Of a stretch of 23,526 nt of DNA, positions 8,230-15,180 are shown piece by piece (positions within the stretch are counted from its first letter, which is position 1; each line of letters starts with the position of its first letter). The translations under genes and the position numbers were made by a program. The DNA is taken from the NCBI GenBank assembly GCA_016550395.1, contig JABXGY010000056.1:1-23526 (forward strand), read 5' to 3'. The notes below the pieces were generated by a model that made no database searches, was not told the origin of the DNA, and saw only the letters and a program-made list of their open reading frames with translations. This DNA comes from an archaeon. Lineage in GTDB: Archaea; Asgardarchaeota; Hermodarchaeia; Hermodarchaeales; Hermodarchaeaceae.

Positions 8230-8233
8230 TAAG

Positions 8234-9244
8234 ATGTCAAAAATAACATTCACGGATTTCGTAGAGAAACATCCAAAGATTAAGTTTTTTTTCACAGGGG
8301 GCAAGGGTGGTGTTGGTAAGACCATTAGTGCTGCTGCCATCGCACACTATTTTGCTTTCACAGGAAAGAAAACACTCATTGCATCCCTGAATCCTGTTCA
8401 CTCGCTCTCGAGCCTATATGGACAGGATATATGGGGGAAAGGCACTCAGAAAATTGATGGTGTGGAAAATCTTTGGGCCGTAGAGGTCGATATTAAAGAC
8501 AAAATCGGTACTTATCGTGATCAACTTACTGAACGCATTACATCATTCCTGAAATGGGCAGATATTCCAGTTGACCCTTCTTCGTTCATCGATATTGCTG
8601 TAACCAATCCTGCCTTTGAAGAGTCTGCCCAATTTGATGCTATGACGGATATTATGCTCGAAGAAGGGGAAGATTACGAAATCATTGTCTTTGATTGTGC
8701 AGCGGTAGCTAACGCAATTCGGCTTCTTGGACTTAGTAAGATTTACGACCTCTGGCTAGCGCGCATGATTGAAAGCAGAAAAGAGGCGCTCTCTCTTCGA
8801 GTCAAACTTTCCTTCAGAAAACAAAAGGTCGCTGAGGAGGTTAAAAGTGACCCGATGATGGCTGACCTTCTACGTCAGCACACTAAAATGAAGAAGGCTA
8901 AGGCCATCTTAAACGATGTAGAGAAGACCGCATTCGTTTTTGTCACAATTCCCTTGGCTCTTCCCATTGCTGTGGTCCGACGATTTATTACGATGGTGCG
9001 GGCGTTCGATATTCCAGTAGGTGGGGTCTTTGTGAATCGTATTATACCAAGGGAAGCAGCAGAACAGGATCCCACTGACTACATGAAGAATAGCTTTGAG
9101 CAACAGGCTCGTTACATGGGAATGATTGATGAACAGTTGGGAGATCTTGTCAGTGCATATATTCCCCTATATCCAACAGAGGTAGTTGGTATCGAGGGAG
9201 TCGCTCAAGTCGTTGAGGATATGTTGAGTTTCACTCCCGACTAA
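8234..9244 (+). CDS. ArsA/Get3-like ATPase paralogue with degenerate switch regions
   Basis: 336 residues, tandem paralogue of the preceding ATPase with the same plan. The P-loop GKGGVGKT (23-30) is intact with Lys24 and Lys29. At switch I the family TDP is replaced by SLNP: Asn53 stands exactly where the upstream paralogue has Asp52 (both 24 residues after the P-loop lysine). Switch II reads DCAAVAN (154-160) in place of D-x-x-P-x-GH. The helical insertion (about 175-230) is rich in K and R here, and acidic/glutamine-rich in the partner. The C-terminal IPLYPTEVVGI matches the A-loop. The protein should bind nucleotide but hydrolyse it poorly or not at all. SD GGAGG overlaps the upstream stop, so translation is probably coupled and the two likely form a heterodimer. 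Confidence 0.9.
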   Translation: MSKITFTDFVEKHPKIKFFFTGGKGGVGKTISAAAIAHYFAFTGKKTLIASLNPVHSLSSLYGQDIWGKGTQKIDGVENLWAVEVDIKDKIGTYRDQLTERITSFLKWADIPVDPSSFIDIAVTNPAFEESAQFDAMTDIMLEEGEDYEIIVFDCAAVANAIRLLGLSKIYDLWLARMIESRKEALSLRVKLSFRKQKVAEEVKSDPMMADLLRQHTKMKKAKAILNDVEKTAFVFVTIPLALPIAVVRRFITMVRAFDIPVGGVFVNRIIPREAAEQDPTDYMKNSFEQQARYMGMIDEQLGDLVSAYIPLYPTEVVGIEGVAQVVEDMLSFTPD

Positions 9245-9351
9245 TCGCCATTAACCTGTCTGTTGGAGCGATCCATCCTGTTTATCCCCACCCTAATCAC
9301 AAATAATAGAAGCATAAACATCGAGGTCCGAGAGAGCAGAGGAGGATTACG

Positions 9352-9765
9352 CTAAATTTTGGTAATGAGTTGCTTTAGGGTAGAATGATGCCGTTGCTCG
9401 TCTTCAAGGATATGCTCCAGTAGTCGTCGGACAACTCCTTTGCCAAGCATTTTGATCTCTTTCTTCAAACTCGTAATCATACCCTCTTCCAACTCGATAT
9501 GCCGCTCTAGTTCAAGGGGAACAACATACTTACCGATTTTATGGCTCAATAGTAGATCCCATTCGGAAGGTGGCGTCTCGACTAATGCTTTCTTTATAGC
9601 TTCAAATACCCTCTTGTGTTTGGTGGAATCCATCATGAGCTCTTCAAAGATAAGTCTGAAGGCAAAATGGTCGACTATGTCCATAGCTTCTTTGTAGAGC
9701 TCAACAGCTGTCTCTTCAATTTTGATGTGGCTTTCTAAATTTTTGATAAGCTCGTCGCGATCCAT
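9352..9765 (-). CDS. Ferritin-like four-helix protein
   Basis: A 137-residue all-helical protein with the layout of the ferritin/rubrerythrin-like superfamily. Helix 1 has IKIEETAVELY (E17/E18), helix 2 has MDSTKHK (D46, H50), helix 3 starts ERHIELEE (E87-E94) and helix 4 has LEDEQRHH with E123-x2-H126. These could bind a di-metal site, although helix 2 has D-x3-H rather than the usual E-x2-H, so metal content is uncertain. ATG 9765 is chosen because a strong SD AGGTGAGG (9771-9778, minus strand) sits 5 bases ahead; an in-frame ATG at 9804 has none. It runs opposite to the ATPase pair and is not in its operon. A role in oxygen or iron handling is family-based inference. Confidence 0.75.
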   Translation of the reverse strand: MDRDELIKNLESHIKIEETAVELYKEAMDIVDHFAFRLIFEELMMDSTKHKRVFEAIKKALVETPPSEWDLLLSHKIGKYVVPLELERHIELEEGMITSLKKEIKMLGKGVVRRLLEHILEDEQRHHSTLKQLITKI

Positions 9766-9974
9766 CAAATCCTCACCTAGATTATCATAACGGAGGTACC
9801 ACATTTTCTATCACGCAGGTATAAGATATTTCTCGTTTCTCTAATCAAACTCGATGAAAATTTTCCTCAACAATAATTAGCCTCCAATAAACCTCCAGCA
9901 TATCAGATATTCCGGTAATTACTGTAAAAGCATTGATATCCTAAAAGGAAAAAAGGATTAGTACAATCTAGATA

Positions 9975-10178
9975 ATGGTTGTATCAATGCTGGGAGAATT
10001 TCTTGTCACATTAGCCAATAGAGCATTGCCAATTCAAGGGTGCCGTTGGAGAGGATTTGGAGAAGGAGAGAAGTGGGGATGGGTTTTGATAGGAGCCGTG
10101 TTACTCACATTTGTTTTGTTCCTTGTAATTCTGACCATTCAATTTATCGTTGGACCCTTACTGGCAGGCGGAAGCTAA
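9975..10178 (+). CDS. Small protein with one C-terminal membrane segment
   Basis: A 67-residue protein of unknown family. About 34 residues of soluble N-terminus (with CRWRGFGEGEKWG just before the membrane) lead into one hydrophobic helix (about 35-59), followed by only eight residues (GPLLAGGS). This is the topology of a tail-anchored protein. No clear SD is seen before ATG 9975; an in-frame ATG at 9987 is possible. A TATA-like TTACTGTAAAAG lies near 9917-9928. It lies about 730 bases after the Get3-like ATPase pair, so it could be a client of that system, but nothing beyond topology and position supports this. A short gene like this could also be spurious; the clean membrane helix and basic pre-membrane residues argue for coding. 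Confidence 0.5.
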   Translation: MVVSMLGEFLVTLANRALPIQGCRWRGFGEGEKWGWVLIGAVLLTFVLFLVILTIQFIVGPLLAGGS

Positions 10179-10346
10179 TGAGGAGAACATTGTCCTAAAG
10201 AAACAAGCTACAATATTTAGACATTTTTGCTCAAGTGGGGAGTAAGGGATATTGATGGTCGAAACGAAAGCACTTAGATTTAGGAAATGAAGAAGGTCTA
10301 AAACTGATTGTTTAGATGTCACAGGTAAATCTTTGGTGAGACAATT

Positions 10347-10694
10347 ATGACCTTACTATTGGAACCACAAGACATCCATCGGTTGGATATCAAGTACAGA
10401 GAGAAAGAAGATGTAGCATACGGATATGCTGTGGTGCACCTTAAGGAAAAAATTGGAGAGATTAGCACTTTTCACTTTACCTTCTCTATGAGCAGTCAAA
10501 ACTTCAAAGAACAGTTAGCTGCATTAGAAAAGGCTGCAGAAAAGGGCAGCTTCCGATTAGATCTTCGCGAGAAGTCGCGTATTGGTTTAACCTTTGAGAG
10601 GCTTCTAGCCAGTACTCTCGCAGGTACTCAATATAGAAATCGTGGCTGTCCAGCATGTCGGATGATCGATACTTTCATTGCTGGCGGTCGTTAG
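10347..10694 (+). CDS. Small protein with C-terminal CPAC motif, unknown function
   Basis: A 115-residue soluble protein that I do not recognise. It begins with strand-like sequence (about 10-48: DIKYREKEDVAYGYAVVHL, then EISTFHFTFSM), then a helix with AALEKAAEKG, and a C-terminal RGCPACRMID with C101 and C104. A C-x2-C pair this close to the end could be a redox pair or half of a metal site completed in a dimer. The start is well supported: GGTGAG (10335-10340) sits 6 bases before the ATG. The upstream gap of about 170 bases shows no other gene. The broken glycerophosphodiesterase follows on the other strand. Confidence 0.7.
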   Translation: MTLLLEPQDIHRLDIKYREKEDVAYGYAVVHLKEKIGEISTFHFTFSMSSQNFKEQLAALEKAAEKGSFRLDLREKSRIGLTFERLLASTLAGTQYRNRGCPACRMIDTFIAGGR

Positions 10695-10790
10695 TCTGGA
10701 CTATTTTAATTATGAATATTGAAGCCCAAATCTAGAAGAAACAGTGGTCACTAGGATCTACTTTTCTCTCCGTCTATTCACCCAGTCATA

Positions 10791-11264
10791 TTACAGCTGA
10801 ATCTTTTCTTCGCATAGAATCATTTGGAGGAGCTGAGGATTATCTATCGATATTCCATCAACTTCCCACTGAATTGCTTGGCACATCGCTTTCTTCGTAT
10901 TCAACACCCAAGTATTGATGCCCAAATCAACCCCGTCCCACTCCTCCACCAACTCCTTTGACAGAAACCTGAATTGTGGGTTCACGACATCCACTCTCAA
11001 TTCCTGCGCTATCCTTACCGGATTTTTCAGGGGATAATTGTACGAGAGCTGAGTTATTATCTCCCCATCTTACACCTGGAGCGGGGTTATCATCTCAAAA
11101 ACTCCTGATGTAAACAGCACCTGTCTACCCCACTCCGTTACCTAATCACAACAAGCTCAGGGGCATGAACGCTAAGCGTCTCTGCATACACAGCCTTAAA
11201 AAGAACAAAAAACTCAGGCTCATTCATTCCAACATAAAACCACTCACAATTAACAAGAAAAACC
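10791..11264 (-). pseudogene. Broken glycerophosphodiester phosphodiesterase remnant
   Basis: Minus-strand sequence up to about 11141 matches the C-terminal half of the intact GDPD at 14478: YNYPLKNPVRIAQELRVDVV aligns with its YNYEDPISIAINIGCKALF, LSKELVEEW with VSKELVHAC, and GISIDNPQLL with WIITDNPQRLL. The frame is interrupted by TAA at 11070-11072; upstream of it TEWGRQVLFTSGVFEMITPL is still in the same frame and aligns with the DQTILSS region. A further open stretch, stopping at 11138-11140 in another frame (AVYAETLSVHAPELVVIR), fits the strand before it, so one frameshift is likely near 11140. The N-terminal catalytic half (HRG, E-x-D, HD) is absent. An isolated 69-codon frame from 11000 would be this remnant rather than a working gene. 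Confidence 0.65.
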
Positions 11265-11286
11265 TAAAAAGAAGTGATGTCGTGGA

Positions 11287-12039
11287 ATGAATGCGCAAGT
11301 ATGGTCAGTGAATCTCGAGCATGGGGAACGCTGGTGGTATGCCCATGTCATCGAATTACCTGGTTGTTTTACCCGCGGACAAACTCGCGGAATAGTACTT
11401 AACAAGCTCCTTCAAGCCATTACCCAGCATCTCGCATTTCTTCAGAGGAAAGGACAAAAACTTTCGGTCAAAACACAGGAGTTTCAAGTTGTTGAGGAAA
11501 CCAATGAGATTCCCGAACTCGGTGAGGCTGGGGGCGCTGTTGCCCTCTTTACCTCAGACCTAGCTCCCCTTTCTCAGGTTGAGTTCAACCAGTTCCTTCA
11601 TCTGATGGAGTGGAATCGAGAGGACCTAGTTGCCCTCGTACAACCAGTAACAGACGCAACGCGAGATGTCCGTCTGATACCCACGAAATGGACAATCAAT
11701 GAGACACTCCGACATATTGCGAATGCTGAAGAATGGTACATCTCACGATTGGGTCCTGCCATTCAAAGCGAATACGAAAGTCTACTCAATCAAACTCAAC
11801 ATTACCGCGAAGAGAAATCAATCCTCGCGCATCTCGCAGCGGTCCGCCACTGTGCGTTCCACGTTCTTAAGAAAGCCTTTTCACAAGGAGTTTCTCGCAC
11901 TTTTACTCGATCAACATACACCCGTCATCCCCATGAACGCTGGACCCTCCGGAAAGTGTTACGCCGTTTTGTCGAACATGAAGGTGAACATATTCACGTG
12001 ATAGAACAGCTCATTGCAACTCAGTCTCGCAGCAGCTGA
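11287..12039 (+). CDS. HicB-like domain fused to DinB-like four-helix domain
   Basis: A 250-residue two-domain protein. Residues 1-58 resemble the HicB/UPF0150 antitoxin-like fold: WWYAHVIELPGCFTRGQT (16-33) carries the strand-PGC-x-T-x-G-x-T pattern, followed by a helix. Residues about 96-245 resemble DinB/DUF664 metal-binding helical bundles: W135-T-I-N-E-T-LRH143 in helix 2 and EHEGEHIHVIEQL (230-242) with H231 and H235. These His residues would bind one divalent metal. DinB-like proteins often act as small thiol-dependent transferases or hydrolases, but activity here is unknown. No HicA-like toxin is next to it, so a toxin-antitoxin role is not supported. The SD is poor: GTGGA lies directly before the ATG. 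Confidence 0.75.
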   Translation: MNAQVWSVNLEHGERWWYAHVIELPGCFTRGQTRGIVLNKLLQAITQHLAFLQRKGQKLSVKTQEFQVVEETNEIPELGEAGGAVALFTSDLAPLSQVEFNQFLHLMEWNREDLVALVQPVTDATRDVRLIPTKWTINETLRHIANAEEWYISRLGPAIQSEYESLLNQTQHYREEKSILAHLAAVRHCAFHVLKKAFSQGVSRTFTRSTYTRHPHERWTLRKVLRRFVEHEGEHIHVIEQLIATQSRSS

Positions 12040-12058
12040 TCGCATAGGATGTACTCCT

Positions 12059-13045
12059 TTAAACTCTAGATAAGGTTCTGAGAGCACGCAACGTCACCCA
12101 TTTACTAGGTTGCTTCTCCTCTTCTAATTGGATTAGGGCACGTTTGGTTTCAGAGAAGTCAAGGAGCCACCGACCATCGGGTTGTCGCTTGCTCTTGATG
12201 AGATGGAGGCTGTCGTTTAATCGGGGTTCCCGAATACCAAGGCTAGTGAGGATATCGGTGGCTTCCAATGCATCACTGCGCCAATAGCGCGGGAAGGAAA
12301 ATTTCGTCCAAGCTGGGCGGGCCTTAGGCTGCCCTTTCTTATCGACACGATACAAGTACACCCGATTCTCTAAGCAGGTTTCCACTTCTCGTTTGATGAT
12401 GGCACGCTGCCGTTTAGAGCGCCTTCGTGGGGGGATTAAACTGAGAGCGCTAAGAGCTTTGATGGTTCCCATATAGCAATTGGGGGGTCGCACCTTCTTC
12501 GGATCCGCTGAATAGACCGAACAATACCAACCACCCTTTTCCTGATGGTATTCCTCCAGAAACGCCAATGCCTGCGCAACAAGGGGATGATCTTCACAAT
12601 CGAGTAATAATGCCGCGCGTAAAACGACGGCGGTGATACACCAGGCAAAAGTTGGCTGCTTATCATAGCTCCTTGTGCTCTCCGCAGGACGATAAGTCAT
12701 CAATCCAGAATCCCGTTGATAGTACCTATGAAGGTAGTCAAGGGTTCGGGTGATCGCATCGTTTCGAATCGCGCCCAACTCACCTAACAATAGTAGCGAA
12801 TAGATGGGACCCGTTTCTGCCCACAGCCCCCTTTTATACGTCGGCCACCTCCCATCCGCTTCGTGCCGGAGCAATTCCTTGACGAAGGCATTCTTCTGAA
12901 TGGCCACTCGCGCCTCTACAACATCAGGGTGATCCACGGTCATTTTCAGTAAATCCTGAAGACACCGCCACCGCACTGAGGGATTATCCTTTTCCAACAG
13001 CCACCTTGTGGTGTCTGATTTCAACAAGGATTTCCACTTACTCAT
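12059..13045 (-). CDS. Alpha/alpha-toroid protein, prenyltransferase/cyclase-like repeats
   Basis: A 328-residue soluble protein of the terpenoid-cyclase/prenyltransferase alpha-alpha toroid type. Repeats of paired helices are divided by Gly/Trp-rich turns: DGRWPTYKRGLWAETGPIYS (about 64-83), DSGLMTYRP, KGGWYCSVYSAD, NCYMGTIKALSAL and, near the end, PDGRWLLDF. The squalene-cyclase DxDD and farnesyltransferase zinc ligands are not seen, so the fold is better supported than any catalysis. The N-terminus (SVRWRCLQDLL) is typical of archaeal and bacterial toroid proteins of unknown role. GAGG abuts the ATG, too close for a normal SD. The gene is convergent with the HicB/DinB gene, 19 bases apart. 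Confidence 0.75.
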   Translation of the reverse strand: MSKWKSLLKSDTTRWLLEKDNPSVRWRCLQDLLKMTVDHPDVVEARVAIQKNAFVKELLRHEADGRWPTYKRGLWAETGPIYSLLLLGELGAIRNDAITRTLDYLHRYYQRDSGLMTYRPAESTRSYDKQPTFAWCITAVVLRAALLLDCEDHPLVAQALAFLEEYHQEKGGWYCSVYSADPKKVRPPNCYMGTIKALSALSLIPPRRRSKRQRAIIKREVETCLENRVYLYRVDKKGQPKARPAWTKFSFPRYWRSDALEATDILTSLGIREPRLNDSLHLIKSKRQPDGRWLLDFSETKRALIQLEEEKQPSKWVTLRALRTLSRV

Positions 13046-13462
13046 ACCTCAACACTTCCTAAAAGGTGACATGACTACTATAGCAGGTCTATGCCTTAAT
13101 GGAGATCTAGAGATGCAGTCTTTTTATATAATCCACGATGCCTCCTCGCCCTGCGGTATGGAATCTTCTCGTGGATTTAGACAAAAAGAGATTCAAATTT
13201 TTAGATTCCGTAGATTATCAGGATGCATTGAATTCTTCTTGCAAGAAGGGTAGAGGGAAATCTAAGCCCCTAGGCTGATTGTATACTAATGCTAGTTTTA
13301 TCATGCATAAAGTGTCAAAATAGCTTTATCCAGAAGAAGAGAATTGTCTGTTAGTTTGTATTCCGCCAATATCAGCGTATGAGAAATGTTATGTTAATAG
13401 TAATGGGAATGACGAGAAGGAGAATTGTAAGTAAAAAGGAGGTTAGTCATCAGTCTGTAAGG
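13046..13462. promoter_or_regulatory. 417-base gap with TATA box and inverted repeats
   Basis: No supportable gene. CTTTTTATATAA (13120-13131) is a strong TATA box that reads well on both strands; on the minus strand it would serve the toroid gene with a leader of about 50 bases. A perfect 8-bp inverted repeat ATCCACGA/TCGTGGAT (13131-13138/13169-13176) abuts it and encloses a GC-rich 30-base segment. A perfect 14-bp palindrome CTTCTTGCAAGAAG lies at 13235-13248. Near the right end CTCCTTTTTACTT (minus strand, about 13430-13442) is a T-rich tract that may terminate the Mrp transcript. I see nothing definite in 13260-13420. Confidence 0.4.
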
Positions 13463-14329
13463 TTAGTGTTGATGTTTGATGCGAGTTAGTAAGCGTTCGA
13501 CTGCTTGCTGGAAAGCCTGTGCCACAGGAGTTTTGGATTCAGCGACGATGAAAGGCTTGCCTTCATCAGAGAGGGTCATGACGCGGTGGTCGAAGGGGAG
13601 GTCGCCTAGATAGTAGAGGTTGAGGTCTTTGGCGGCTTGTTTTCCGCCGCCTTTGCCAAAGATGTTGGTGACTTCGCCGCAATGGGGGCAGTGGAAGCCA
13701 GACATGTTTTCGATGAGACCAAGAATGGGAACACTCATTTGGCGGACCATATTAGCAGCTTTTCGGGAATCGAGGAGGGCGACTTCTTGGGGTGTAGTGA
13801 CGATGATGACGCCGTCGAGATCTGAGAGGAGCTGCATGATGCTAAGGGATTCATCGCCTGTACCAGGTGGAAGGTCGATGATGAGGTAGTCGAGGTTACC
13901 CCAATTGACTTTCGAGAGAAATTCACTGATGACCCGCATTTTAAGGGGACCTCGCCAGATGACGGGAGTGTCAGCTGTTTGGAGTAGGAATTCCATGGAA
14001 ACTATAAGGACATTTAGTGGTCCGACGACGGGTTCCAACCCTTTATCACCACCGACCATTCGAGCACCTTCCATGCCGAGCATTTTGGGGACATCTGGTC
14101 CGTGGATATCAGCATCAAGAATACCGACGGTGTTTCCCTTCCACGCGAGGGCCGTAGCTAAATTCACAGCTACTGTTGATTTTCCGACGCCTCCTTTTCC
14201 GGAGAGGATGACGATTTTGTGTTTGATGTGACGCATCCGCTCTGCAATTTCTTGCTCTGCACTGGTTTGGGCACCAACCTTAAGGTCTTTAGGAATTGTC
14301 CCAGATGGGTTTGTGGGTTGTTTAGCCAT
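13463..14329 (-). CDS. Mrp/NBP35-type P-loop ATPase (Fe-S cluster carrier)
   Basis: A 288-residue protein of the Mrp/ApbC/Nbp35 family, which holds a bridging Fe-S cluster at a dimer interface and delivers it to apoproteins in the cytosol. It has the deviant Walker A GKGGVGKST (44-52), DADIHGPD (72-79), the Walker B/switch LPPGTGDE (153-160), TTPQEVALLD, and the C-terminal cluster motif C214-P-H-C217. ATG 14329 is preferred because it starts MAKQPTNPSG, a usual short hydrophilic N-terminus, with GTGAG about 7 bases ahead. An in-frame ATG at 14386 would add a hydrophobic extension unlike the family. It lacks the N-terminal FeS-assembly (DUF59) domain of bacterial Mrp, as is usual in archaea. 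It is divergent from the GDPD gene. Confidence 0.92.
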   Translation of the reverse strand: MAKQPTNPSGTIPKDLKVGAQTSAEQEIAERMRHIKHKIVILSGKGGVGKSTVAVNLATALAWKGNTVGILDADIHGPDVPKMLGMEGARMVGGDKGLEPVVGPLNVLIVSMEFLLQTADTPVIWRGPLKMRVISEFLSKVNWGNLDYLIIDLPPGTGDESLSIMQLLSDLDGVIIVTTPQEVALLDSRKAANMVRQMSVPILGLIENMSGFHCPHCGEVTNIFGKGGGKQAAKDLNLYYLGDLPFDHRVMTLSDEGKPFIVAESKTPVAQAFQQAVERLLTRIKHQH

Positions 14330-14363
14330 CTTTATGCTCACATTCCAAAATATCAAGTGATTT

Positions 14364-14451
14364 AGGTGGTCCTTAATGGGGAGCACCTTTAACTTTCCGC
14401 ATCCGTCAAGATGGCATAAGGCTCAAAAGTGCAATAGTTGCTATTGAGCAC
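14364..14451. promoter_or_regulatory. Two inverted repeats between divergent Mrp and GDPD genes
   Basis: AGGTGGTCC/GGAGCACCT (14364-14372 and 14380-14388) is a 9-bp inverted repeat with one mismatch and a 7-base spacer. GTGCAATAG/CTATTGAGCAC (14429-14437 and 14441-14451) is a second one, with a perfect CAATAG-TTG-CTATTG core. Each lies on one side of the divergent region, so each could control one of the two genes. No strong TATA box is visible between them. Confidence 0.35.
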
Positions 14452-14477
14452 CTATCATTGTTCATGGAGCAACTTGT

Positions 14478-15176
14478 ATGGTGAAAGTAATTGGTCATCG
14501 CGGAAGTGGCAGTGGTCTATTGGAGAATACGTTACAAGGAATGAAACTGGCCTTGGCATGGGGTGTGGATGGTATTGAGTGCGATGTTCAAAGTTCTCAG
14601 GATGGCGAGCTTATAGTATTTCATGATAGTTCCTTGGATCGCTTAACAAACGGAACCGGGCTAGTGGCAGAACATTCGTTAGAAGAATTGAAACAGCTCA
14701 AAGTCAGCAACCAAGATAGAATTCCAACTTTAACTGAATTACTTACACTGCTTAAACCCCATCGCGATTTGATAATCGACATTGATATCAAAGTTCAAGA
14801 TATCGAAGCAGAGATTTTGAAAGAACTACAAACTCAAGACTTGATTGACCAGACAATTCTCTCCTCTAAGGCTACACAGATTATGCGGAAGATACGTGAT
14901 TTGAACGCAACCATCGAAACTGGTTTGATATATGAGTATAATTATGAAGACCCAATTAGTATTGCAATTAATATTGGATGTAAGGCCCTCTTTCCTAGAC
15001 TCGATTTGGTTTCAAAAGAGCTCGTTCATGCGTGTAAACAGAATGGTTTGAAGTTGAATCCATGGTCAATCAATTCAGAAGAAGATATGCGGCGATTTAT
15101 CGACTTGGGTGTTGATTGGATAATTACCGATAATCCACAACGGTTGCTCAAAATTCAAGATCGAATGGATAGGTGA
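14478..15176 (+). CDS. Glycerophosphodiester phosphodiesterase
   Basis: A 232-residue GDPD-family TIM barrel that hydrolyses glycerophosphodiesters to glycerol phosphate and an alcohol. The catalytic pair H7-R8 (GHRG), metal ligands E34 and D36 (GIECDVQ) and second catalytic H49-D50 are all present, followed by RIPTLTELL, DIDIKVQ and the C-terminal GVDWIITDNP. No signal peptide, so it is cytosolic; in an archaeon the natural substrate may derive from glycerol-phosphate ether lipids (inference). GGAG lies 8 bases before the ATG. The next gene starts 4 bases after the stop, with its SD overlapping this gene's end, so the two are an operon. A broken paralogue lies at 10791-11264. Confidence 0.92.
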   Translation: MVKVIGHRGSGSGLLENTLQGMKLALAWGVDGIECDVQSSQDGELIVFHDSSLDRLTNGTGLVAEHSLEELKQLKVSNQDRIPTLTELLTLLKPHRDLIIDIDIKVQDIEAEILKELQTQDLIDQTILSSKATQIMRKIRDLNATIETGLIYEYNYEDPISIAINIGCKALFPRLDLVSKELVHACKQNGLKLNPWSINSEEDMRRFIDLGVDWIITDNPQRLLKIQDRMDR

Positions 15177-15180
15177 TATT

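Noticed and set aside
7222..9244. Arsenite efflux ATPase (ArsA) function
   Set aside because: No ArsB, ArsD, ArsR or metal-binding Cys clusters nearby, and each protein has a single ATPase domain; Get3-like handling of membrane proteins is more likely.
10179..10346. C/D-box guide RNA (ATGAAGA ... CTGA) before the CPAC gene
   Set aside because: Only one weak C-like and one D box; no second C'/D' pair and no terminal stem.
10791..11000. A 69-codon minus-strand frame as an independent small gene
   Set aside because: It is the C-terminal end of a GDPD domain; homology continues upstream past its TTG start and through a stop codon, so it is a remnant.
11287..12039. Toxin-antitoxin system based on the HicB-like domain
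   Set aside because: No HicA-type small frame upstream or downstream; the C-terminal domain is DinB-like, not a DNA-binding RHH or HTH.
13008..13253. 81-codon plus-strand frame in the gap before the Mrp gene
   Set aside because: It begins inside the toroid gene on the opposite strand, covers a TATA box and inverted repeats, and the protein has no recognisable fold.
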